Shown here one piece after another: positions 41,348 through 48,045 of a stretch of DNA of 64,000 bases (positions are counted from its first letter, which is position 1; each line of letters begins with the position of its first letter). The DNA lies in the NCBI RefSeq assembly GCF_018491765.1, contig NZ_JABWCU010000019.1, forward strand, positions 1 through 64,000, written 5' to 3'. A program made the position numbers and the translations under genes. This DNA comes from Novosphingobium profundi. Its GTDB lineage: Bacteria; Pseudomonadota; Alphaproteobacteria; Sphingomonadales; Sphingomonadaceae. The notes beneath the pieces are model-generated. The model made no database searches. It worked only from the letters and a program-made list of their open reading frames with translations, and was not told where the DNA came from.

Positions 41348-42691
41348 ATGGCGAGGTCCAACCCGACACACGATGACGTGCAGATGCCATCCGGCCCGGC
41401 CCGGTCCGCCCGCTTCTATGGCTGGAAGCTCGCGTTCCTGCTGTTCCTGGGCATGGCGATCAATACCGCGCTGCCGATATACGCGCTGGGCCTCCTCAAC
41501 GTGCACATGGCCGACGAATTTCAGCTCAACCGCGCGACACTGGGAACCGCCTTTGCGATCTACATGCTGATGACGGGGCTGCCCGGACCGTTGACGGCCC
41601 GGCTCATCGAGGCGGTTGGCATCCGCTGGACGCTGGTGATCGGCAACGCCATGCTGCTGGCCGGTTCGCTGGCGATGGGGCTGCTGGTCACGGGGCCGAT
41701 CGGGCTTGTCCTTGCGGGCGGCATTCTGCTGGGCGGGGCGAGCGCCGTCGCCGGGCCGATTCCGGTCCAGACCCTCGTCACGCGCTGGTTTTCGCGCAGG
41801 CGCGCGCTGGCGATGGGGCTCGTCCTGGCCGGAGGGGGGGTGACCGGCATGGTGTTCCCTCCGCTGCTCGAGCAGGCCGTCGCGACGAGCGGATGGCGCT
41901 CGGGCTGGTGGTACGTGGCGCTTCTCGCGGCCTTCATCACGCTGGCAAACCTCCTGTTCGTGCGCGAGAGCCCCGAGGATCTCGGCCAATGCCCCGACGG
42001 GGGCGAGGCGGCCGTGCGCGGTGGCAGGAAGTCCCGGCGCGAAACGGCCGCGCGCGTCTACCAGACGAGCGAGCAATGGGTCATGCGTGACGTCATGCGT
42101 TCGCGCACCTTCTGGCTGCTCCTGATGTGCTCCACCGGGGTCAGCGCGGTCTACACGATCTTCTACGCCCAGGCCGTGCTCCAGATCCGCGATCTTGGCT
42201 ACTCGACCCAGACGGCGGCCTATCTCGTCTCGCTTTCGGTCGGGGCCGGTTTTGCCGCGCACATGCTGATCAGCTTCGTCGGGGACCGGATCGATCCCAA
42301 GTCGATCTGGGCGGCAAGTCTGTTCCTGCAGGGGGTGGGTATCGGGCTTTTCGCCGGCGGCGCCACGCCGTGGCAGCTCTACGCCGCGATCGCGTGTCTT
42401 GGCATCGGCAACTCGGGGGCGATTCTGAGCCTGATCATGACCTTCAGCAACTGGTTCGGCGTGCACGCTGCGCCGTTCGTGTTCGGCTTTGGTTCGGCAT
42501 TCTCCGCCGCGTGCGGAGCGCTGGCACCTGTCGCTTCGGGCTACAGCTATGACCAGAGCGGCAGTTTCGCCCCGGTATTCTACGCCATTTCGGTCTTCTG
42601 CATCGGGGCTGCGATCATCTTGTGGTTCACCCGGCCGCCGCACCTCGCACAGCCTGCATCCCGTCGAACCCCAAAGCTCAATACTCCGTGA
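41348..42691 (+). CDS. MFS transporter, cluster-linked
   Basis: About 447 residues with twelve hydrophobic segments, beginning FYGWKLAFLLFLGMAINTALPIYALGLL. The pattern resembles MFS carriers of the oxalate/monocarboxylate antiporter group (LIEAVGIRWTLVIGNAML, GVTGMVFPPLLEQAV). It starts 11 bases after the NTF2-like stop; ATG 41348 is used, with ATG 41303 inside the preceding gene an alternative. It probably imports the substrate or a product across the inner membrane. Its 3' end overlaps the converging marR by 14 bases. Confidence 0.87.
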   Translation: MARSNPTHDDVQMPSGPARSARFYGWKLAFLLFLGMAINTALPIYALGLLNVHMADEFQLNRATLGTAFAIYMLMTGLPGPLTARLIEAVGIRWTLVIGNAMLLAGSLAMGLLVTGPIGLVLAGGILLGGASAVAGPIPVQTLVTRWFSRRRALAMGLVLAGGGVTGMVFPPLLEQAVATSGWRSGWWYVALLAAFITLANLLFVRESPEDLGQCPDGGEAAVRGGRKSRRETAARVYQTSEQWVMRDVMRSRTFWLLLMCSTGVSAVYTIFYAQAVLQIRDLGYSTQTAAYLVSLSVGAGFAAHMLISFVGDRIDPKSIWAASLFLQGVGIGLFAGGATPWQLYAAIACLGIGNSGAILSLIMTFSNWFGVHAAPFVFGFGSAFSAACGALAPVASGYSYDQSGSFAPVFYAISVFCIGAAIILWFTRPPHLAQPASRRTPKLNTP

Positions 42692-43229
42692 CGTAGCGAT
42701 CCAAGCCAAGCGAGAGGCGTGTCTGCCAGTTCTGGAGCAACTTGCGCAGGATCGTGTCGAGCGTGGTCTTCTCCGCCTTCGTCAGGCAGCCGAACATCTC
42801 TTCCTCGCGGTCTCGGAACACCGCAGCCGCCTTCTCGTAGGTCGTGGTGCCAAGGTCCTGGATCGTCAGGACCGATCGCCGCCGGTCGGTCTCGTCGACG
42901 CAGCTCGATACCAGGCCATCGCGAACGAGGCGGATCACGCCGCGGCTGATGCTGTTCTTCGGGCGCCCGGTAAGCGCGCAAATCACGTTCGCGCTGAGCC
43001 CACCCCAATAGTGAAGGCTGGCCAGGATGCTCATCTCGTCGCGCGATATTCCCAGTTCATTCGCCACGAGCGCGGATGGTGTACTGGAGTAGAAATTGCC
43101 CAGCACGATCATGCGAAAGCCGTACCACACGTCGCTTTGGGCAAACATCGTGTCGCGAATTCGCGAAATTTCCTCGGCCTCGACTTGCGCGAGAGACTGG
43201 CGTTTCGATCGAGCTACCATTCCATCCAT
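42678..43229 (-). CDS. MarR-family transcriptional regulator
   Basis: A 183-residue dimeric winged-helix repressor. The order is MarR-like: N-terminal helix, NELGISRDEMSILASLHYWGG (helices 2-3), recognition helix ALTGRPKNSISRGVIRLVRDG, wing VDETDRRRSVLTIQDLG, and a long C-terminal dimer helix. Translation starts at ATG 43229; ATG 43220 is also possible. It faces a promoter region with the inverted repeat AGTCCC-ATTC-GGGACT at 43361. Repeats of the same kind lie before eutB and the 36150 gene. MarR proteins typically bind such 14-18 bp dyads and let go on binding a small, often aromatic, ligand. It is the likely switch of the 33.6-47.6 kb cluster. Confidence 0.92.
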   Translation of the reverse strand: MDGMVARSKRQSLAQVEAEEISRIRDTMFAQSDVWYGFRMIVLGNFYSSTPSALVANELGISRDEMSILASLHYWGGLSANVICALTGRPKNSISRGVIRLVRDGLVSSCVDETDRRRSVLTIQDLGTTTYEKAAAVFRDREEEMFGCLTKAEKTTLDTILRKLLQNWQTRLSLGLDRYVTEY

Positions 43230-43354
43230 TCTTCCGTTGGCCCGGCGGGGCGAACACTCGGCTTGAGATCATCGCATGCAGGCTTGCTCTTGCTCGGGCA
43301 TTCCTGCAGGATGACACCTCCTGCCAGGGCCGATCTTTAATCCCAATCCACGAG

Positions 43355-43383
43355 TTATCAAGTCCCATTCGGGACTATTTTCG
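43355..43383. promoter_or_regulatory. Operator Op3 in the marR/lyase divergence
   Basis: AGTCCC-ATTC-GGGACT (43361-43376) is a 6+4+6 inverted repeat. On the plus strand it lies directly after TTATCA (43355-43360) and is followed by TTTTCG (43378-43383), the same 17-base layout as at Op1, though the hexamers are poorer. On the minus strand TTGATA (43362-43357) and AAAGAT (43339-43334) could form a marR promoter with the dyad over its -35. One bound dimer could thus control marR itself and the lyase-dehydrogenase operon. Confidence 0.65.
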
Positions 43384-43767
43384 TGTGATCTCCTGACCCG
43401 ACATCTCACCGTTTTCCCGGCGCATCATGAAGTGTGGCCCGAATGTCGTACGGGCGCGAGGAAGGGTGGATTTCAAGGGACAGCGCCGGCGCGGAGGGTC
43501 CTGTCCGGCATCGAAGCCGCTGCGCCAGTTACCCCTGGCGCTGCTCCCGGGCCTAAAATCCAAATGTCTTGGACTTCTGCTTATCCGGGTCACCCCGGTG
43601 TGCAGCGGCGCGCGTGGCGTTGCGCAAGTCGCAACGATTTCATCTGGCCAGGGTCATTGTTGGCAAGGTGCCGGGCTGGCAATTCCGGGGCTCGTGAAAG
43701 GCGCGCCAGGCAATCGGCGGGATCGCCCCTCGGCGATCGCCTTGGAGGCAGTAACAAGGACGAGACA
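43384..43767 (+). other. Long leader or gap before the DHDPS-family gene
   Basis: About 380 bases without a supported gene. Open frames through it continue into the lyase gene but give Cys/Arg-rich, non-protein-like translation. GGCGATCGCC near 43731 is a short palindrome. Either the transcript from the 43355 promoter has a long leader or a nearer promoter was missed. Confidence 0.4.
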
Positions 43768-44694
43768 ATGGATTTGAGCAAGCGCTCGCGGGTGAGTTGG
43801 CGGGGCTATATCCCGGCGATCACGACGCCCTTCATCGACGAGAACCAGCTCGACGAGAAGGGACTCGGCCTCCTCCTCGAATGGCTCGTCGATCAGGGCA
43901 TGCATGGATTGGTGCTGGCGGGTACGACCGGCGAATGGACCGCGATGCGCCCCGAGGAGCGCATGCGTCTCTTCACGCTCGCGGGGCAGCAGGTCGGCCG
44001 CAAGGTACCGCTGATCGCGGGTTGCACCAGCTTCACCGCGCGCGAGAGCATCGCCTACGCGCGCCACGCCAAGGACGCCGGCTGCGATGGGATCCTGCTG
44101 ACGCCAACACCTTACGTGCGCCCGCAGGCCGACGAGATAGTCGCTTTCTACGAAGAAGTCGGCGCGGCGATCGACTTGCCGATCTGCGTCTACAACTGGC
44201 CGCCGGGCACGGGCATCGACATGGACCCCGCGCTGCTCGCGCGCCTCGCCGAGATCGATGCGGTGGTCGCGATCAAGCAGTCCACGCCGGATTTCACACG
44301 CTTCGCCGAGACCTTCTTCGCGCTCAAGGACAAAGTGCGCGTGTTCGGCTTCCCGATGAACGAACTTGGCCTCAGCCTGCTGCGCGTCCACGAAGGTGAC
44401 GGCACGATGGGCGCGGGCGGTGTGCTCGGGCGCAACCAGAGCGGCTTCTACGACAAGCTCTGGGCGGGCGACATCGAGGGCGCGCGCGCCTGCGGCCTGA
44501 AGGACCGCGTGCTCATGCGTGACTGGTACACCCCCGATCTCATCGGCCGCTTCGGCTCGGGGCCGGCGATCCTCAAGGCCGCGCTCGATGCCATGGGCCT
44601 GCCCGGCGGCCCTGTGCGCGGCCCGCTCAGGCCGGTTGGCGGGGCCGACCGCGAACGTATTGCGGAGACCTTGCGAAACCTCGATATGCTGTGA
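43768..44694 (+). CDS. DHDPS/NAL-family lyase, possibly pyrroline-4-hydroxy-2-carboxylate deaminase
   Basis: A 308-residue class I aldolase-fold enzyme. It has YIPAITTPF at the start, GTTGEW (the Thr-Thr pair), YNWPPGTG with the catalytic Tyr, and VVAIKQST with the Schiff-base Lys. It is followed by genes for the three parts of a D-hydroxyproline-dehydrogenase-like enzyme, the usual company of the pyrroline-4-hydroxy-2-carboxylate deaminase (LhpC) in trans-4-hydroxyproline breakdown. The family also makes or splits other 2-oxo acids, so the substrate is inferred from neighbours. ATG 43768 has AAGGA about 8 bases upstream. Neither the proline epimerase nor ketoglutarate-semialdehyde dehydrogenase is in the window, which weakens a plain hydroxyproline assignment. 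Confidence 0.85.
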   Translation: MDLSKRSRVSWRGYIPAITTPFIDENQLDEKGLGLLLEWLVDQGMHGLVLAGTTGEWTAMRPEERMRLFTLAGQQVGRKVPLIAGCTSFTARESIAYARHAKDAGCDGILLTPTPYVRPQADEIVAFYEEVGAAIDLPICVYNWPPGTGIDMDPALLARLAEIDAVVAIKQSTPDFTRFAETFFALKDKVRVFGFPMNELGLSLLRVHEGDGTMGAGGVLGRNQSGFYDKLWAGDIEGARACGLKDRVLMRDWYTPDLIGRFGSGPAILKAALDAMGLPGGPVRGPLRPVGGADRERIAETLRNLDML

Positions 44695-45908
44695 CGATGA
44701 CGCCCGGCAGTTCTCATCCCGATATCCTGATCGTTGGTGGCGGCCTGCTGGGCTGCGCGAGTGCCTGGCACCTCGCGCGGCGGGGGCTGCGTGTGGCGCT
44801 GGTCGAGCAAAGCCAGGTCAACGCGGGGGCATCGGGGCAGAACGCGGGATCGTTGCATTTCCAGATCGAGCGGCGCTTTCTCGAGCAGGGCGAGGAGGCG
44901 GCGTCCGACGCGGCGCGGATCGTTTCGCTCAACCGTCTTGCCATCGCCGAGTGGCAGGGGCTCGAGGACATGTTGGGACGCGGTCTCGACATTGCCATGC
45001 ACGGCGGGTTGATGGTGGCCGAGACCGAGGCCGAGATGGCGCTCCTGGCCTTCAAGGTGGCGCGCGAGAACGCGCTGGGGCTGCCCACTCGCCTGCTCGA
45101 CGCGGATGAACTGCGCGCGCGCGCGCCGTGCCTTTCGCCGCATCTCGCCGGGGCGGCCTGGCTCGCCGAGGAAGGCCATGCCAATCCGCGGATCCTTGCC
45201 GGGGCCTTCGCGCAGCAAGCCGCGCGCGAGGGCGCGGTGATCGCCTGCGGGGCCCGGCTCACCGGGCTCGCGATGCAGGCCGATGGCCAGTACCGCGCGA
45301 CGATCGAGGGCCTCGATGGCTTGGGTGAAGTGACCACCCCGCGTGTCCTTCTGGCCAGCGGGCACTGGTCGGCACGGTTGGCGGGCCTGCTCGGGCTGAA
45401 CCTGCCGCTGTACCCGGTCCCGCTGATGATGAATGTCACCGAACGTGGCGAGCAGGTGCTGCCCTTTCTTGTCCAGCATGTGGGTCAGCGTCTGTCGATG
45501 AAGCAGTCCGAGGACGGCAATTTCCTGATCGGCGGGGGCTGGCCCTCGCGTTTCCGGCGCAGGGCCGATGGCTTGCCCGACCTCGACCGTCCGGGCGAGA
45601 TCGTCGAGGCGAACCTTCTCGGCAATCTCGCGGTGGCCGCGCGCGTGATGCCGGGCCTTGCCGCGCGCAGCCTTCTGCGCAGCTGGACGGGCACCACCTG
45701 CATCTCGGCCGACCAGTTGCCGCTGGTGGGCGAGGTCGGCAAGGCGCCGGGGCTTTTCGTCGCGGCGGGCGGTTCGCTCTTCACGCTGGGGCCGGTGCTC
45801 GCGCGCCTGCTGGCGCAGACGATCGTCGATGGTCGCCCGGCGGATGAGCTCGCGCTGTTCCTGCCCGACCGCTTCGCCCACCTCAACGCTTTCGCGGTGC
45901 TGCCGTGA
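44691..45908 (+). CDS. FAD-dependent amine dehydrogenase, DadA/DAO-like (large catalytic subunit)
   Basis: A 405-residue flavoprotein with the N-terminal ILIVGGGLLGCASAWHLARRG dinucleotide fold and GASGQNAGSLHF, typical of D-amino-acid dehydrogenases and the beta subunit of octopine/nopaline oxidase, HcnC and LhpB. Near the C-terminus GEVGKAPGLFVAAGGS closes the FAD site. The start is GTG 44691, overlapping the lyase TGA (GTGA); ATG 44697 is possible. It is followed by a small 2Fe-2S protein and a second flavoprotein, both overlapping by four bases, so the three are a heterotrimeric membrane-linked dehydrogenase. It should oxidise a secondary or D-configured amine to an imine. Confidence 0.87.
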   Translation: MTMTPGSSHPDILIVGGGLLGCASAWHLARRGLRVALVEQSQVNAGASGQNAGSLHFQIERRFLEQGEEAASDAARIVSLNRLAIAEWQGLEDMLGRGLDIAMHGGLMVAETEAEMALLAFKVARENALGLPTRLLDADELRARAPCLSPHLAGAAWLAEEGHANPRILAGAFAQQAAREGAVIACGARLTGLAMQADGQYRATIEGLDGLGEVTTPRVLLASGHWSARLAGLLGLNLPLYPVPLMMNVTERGEQVLPFLVQHVGQRLSMKQSEDGNFLIGGGWPSRFRRRADGLPDLDRPGEIVEANLLGNLAVAARVMPGLAARSLLRSWTGTTCISADQLPLVGEVGKAPGLFVAAGGSLFTLGPVLARLLAQTIVDGRPADELALFLPDRFAHLNAFAVLP

Positions 45909-46213
45909 GCGGCGCGCGGCGGATCGAGGAGGGGGTGCGACGCCCCGATCGCGTCACGCTGAGGCTTGATGGCGCCGACCTTGCCGCCTGTCCCGGCGAG
46001 AGCGTGCTGGCGGCCCTGGTCGCAAGCGGCGCGCGGCGTCTGCGCGACGACCGCGAGGGCACCGCGCGCGGGGCGTTCTGCAACATGGGTACCTGCTCGG
46101 AATGCACGGTCTGGGTCCGCAAGGGCGCCGCAGCCTGGGTGCGCCGCCGCGCCTGCCTGGTCCCGGTCGAAGCGGATCTTTGCGTGCTTACGCACGCTCC
46201 GGAGGCGACATGA
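45905..46213 (+). CDS. Small 2Fe-2S subunit of the amine dehydrogenase (HcnA/LhpF-like)
   Basis: A 102-residue ferredoxin-like protein. Cysteines Cys59-x4-Cys64-x2-Cys67 and Cys84 (FCNMGTCSECTVW, RRAC) are the pattern of the short 2Fe-2S proteins in hydrogen-cyanide synthase, opine oxidase and D-hydroxyproline dehydrogenase trios. The GTG start at 45905 overlaps the preceding TGA, and its own TGA overlaps the ATG of the next gene, so the subunits are translated together. It carries electrons between the two flavin subunits. Confidence 0.88.
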   Translation: MSGARRIEEGVRRPDRVTLRLDGADLAACPGESVLAALVASGARRLRDDREGTARGAFCNMGTCSECTVWVRKGAAAWVRRRACLVPVEADLCVLTHAPEAT

Positions 46214-47649
46214 ACGCATCCATGTCTTACGACGTCGCCATCGTCGGCGGCGGGCCTGCCGGCATGGCGGCGGCCGAACGAACGATCGGCGCGGGTCTCT
46301 CGACCTGCCTCATCGACGAGCAACCGCGCCTTGGCGGGCAGATCCTGCGCCAGCCGCCCCCGGGCTTTGCAGTGACCGGCTGGCAATCGGGGCGGCTCTA
46401 CCGCGCGGCACGCGCGCTGCTGGCGCGGGTCGAGCGGCTTGACGCGTTCGACTTTCGGGCCGGTCACGCGGTGCTCGGGGTTGGTGCCGGGCACGCCGAG
46501 GAGGGGGGCTTCGCGCTCAGCGTGCAACCCCTGGCCACGGGCGGGGTGGAGCGTATCGACGCGCGCCGCGTGATCGTGGCGGGCGGGTGCTACGACATGC
46601 CGGTGGCGTTTCCCGGCTGGACCCTGCCCGGAGTGATGAGCGCGGGCGCGGTGCAGACCTTGCTCAAGAGCCCGCAAGTCCTGCCGGGCGGGCGCATCGC
46701 GCTTTTCGGCACGCATCCGCTGATGATCGTGCTCGCCGAACAGATTCTGGCGGCGGGCGGCGAGGTTGCCGGGGTCCACTTTGCGCAGCCGCGCCGCGCA
46801 ATGCTGGCCGCGCTGGGGCCGAGGTTGCCGGGGGTCCTGCGCGCCTGGCGGCCCTTGCTCGAGGGCGCGCGCGGACTGGCGAACCTGCGGCAGGCGGGCG
46901 TTCCGGTTCATTTCGGGAGCGCGATCGTGCGCGCCGAGGGGGGCGATGCGCTCGAGGCGATCACGCTTTTGCGGGCCGGGGGGCGCGAACGCGTCGCCTG
47001 TGACGTCGCTGCGATGTGCTATGGCTTCCTGCCGCAATCGGACCTCGTGCGCCAGGTGGGGGCGGCGGTGCGCTGGGCGCCTGGTCCGGGCGGGTGGGAA
47101 ACGCTTTGCGACGAAGGGATGCGCAGTTCGCTCCCCGGGCTCTATGTCGCGGGCGAGACGGCCGGTGTGGCCGGGAGCGACGTCGCCATGCTGCGCGGGG
47201 CTCTCGCCGGGGTGACGCTTGCCTGCGATGCCGGAGCGCTGGATGAGGTCGAAGGCGCGCGCGTCGCGGCGGCGCTGCGCGCGCGTATCGCGCGGCTCGC
47301 ACCGTTCACCGCCATGTTGCGCGAGCTTGCCGATCCGCAGGCCTATCTGCCCGAGCCCGAGCTCGAGACGCTTGTGTGCCGCTGCGAGGATGTCTCCGCG
47401 CGCGCCCTCGACGCGGCGATCGCGGCGTGTGCCGAGGGCGACGACGGGTTCGGCGCGAGCGCGGTCAAGCTGCGGTGCCGCGCCGGGATGGGGCTGTGCC
47501 AGGGGCGTTCGTGCGAGCATGCGGTGATCCGCCGGATCGCCCGGGCAAGCGGGCGGGAGGCGGCGCAGGTTGCCGGCTTTACCGCGCGTTTCCCCGCCCG
47601 CGCGGTACCGATCGCCGAACTTCTGGAGCGCGACGCACCGGCCCGGTGA
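46210..47649 (+). CDS. FAD/NAD(P)-type flavoprotein with BFD-like 2Fe-2S domain (HcnB/LhpE-like)
   Basis: A 479-residue subunit. The first flavin motif is VAIVGGGPAGMAAAERT (Gly13-Gly18). A disulfide-oxidoreductase-like core has FPGWTLPGVMSAGAVQTLLK and GLYVAGETAGVAG. The C-terminal BFD-like domain has cysteines 390, 392, 423, 430 and 435 (LVCRCEDVSAR, RCRAGMGLCQGRSC). This build is that of the alpha subunit of opine oxidases, HcnB and LhpE. ATG 46210 overlaps the 2Fe-2S gene's stop. The upstream frame extension to 46102 is inside that gene. It ends the operon; the 13-bp repeats follow six bases later. Confidence 0.88.
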   Translation: MNASMSYDVAIVGGGPAGMAAAERTIGAGLSTCLIDEQPRLGGQILRQPPPGFAVTGWQSGRLYRAARALLARVERLDAFDFRAGHAVLGVGAGHAEEGGFALSVQPLATGGVERIDARRVIVAGGCYDMPVAFPGWTLPGVMSAGAVQTLLKSPQVLPGGRIALFGTHPLMIVLAEQILAAGGEVAGVHFAQPRRAMLAALGPRLPGVLRAWRPLLEGARGLANLRQAGVPVHFGSAIVRAEGGDALEAITLLRAGGRERVACDVAAMCYGFLPQSDLVRQVGAAVRWAPGPGGWETLCDEGMRSSLPGLYVAGETAGVAGSDVAMLRGALAGVTLACDAGALDEVEGARVAAALRARIARLAPFTAMLRELADPQAYLPEPELETLVCRCEDVSARALDAAIAACAEGDDGFGASAVKLRCRAGMGLCQGRSCEHAVIRRIARASGREAAQVAGFTARFPARAVPIAELLERDAPAR

Positions 47650-47654
47650 ACGTG

Positions 47655-47693
47655 CGTCGTGACCGTTCGTCGTGACCGGGCGTCGTGACCGGG
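47655..47693. repeat. Three tandem copies of a 13-bp unit
   Basis: CGTCGTGACCGTT, CGTCGTGACCGGG and CGTCGTGACCGGG lie end to end directly after the flavoprotein stop. The last two are identical and the first differs by two bases. Probably slipped-strand expansion; no role is visible. Confidence 0.85.
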
Positions 47694-48045
47694 CCGCGCG
47701 AGCAGCGTCTTTTTCGCAAGCCGATCTTCGCGCAAGTCCACCTAGCCAGAACATGGGGTGCGCAAGCCGCGCTAGTTTGCGCGCGCGACAATGAAACAGG
47801 ATGACGACCACATTGAACGCAGACCTCGCTCCTGAGACGATCAGGACCGCGACGAAAGCAGACTAAAGAATACGTGCAGCGCCCAGGCCAGCGCCAGTTC
47901 CGGTTGCTGGGGTGCAACGACAACAAGGATCGCCAGTCGGACGATCCGCGCGAAGTTTCAGGGATTTGGAACCAGCAATTCATCTCGTGCCCGGCATTCG
48001 CGCGGGCGCGCTGTCCAACATGTCGATGAGGGTTGATAGATCAAG
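47694..48045. other. Gap ahead of a TonB receptor with no supported gene
   Basis: About 350 bases, slightly lower in GC, between the repeats and the receptor. Reading both strands shows no protein-like frame, no clear terminator and no operator like those at 33650, 36003 or 43361. It likely holds the receptor's promoter. Confidence 0.4.

Noticed and set aside
33729-47649. Ethanolamine microcompartment locus
   Set aside because: No shell proteins, EutA, EutE or EutD-like genes are present around eutBC.
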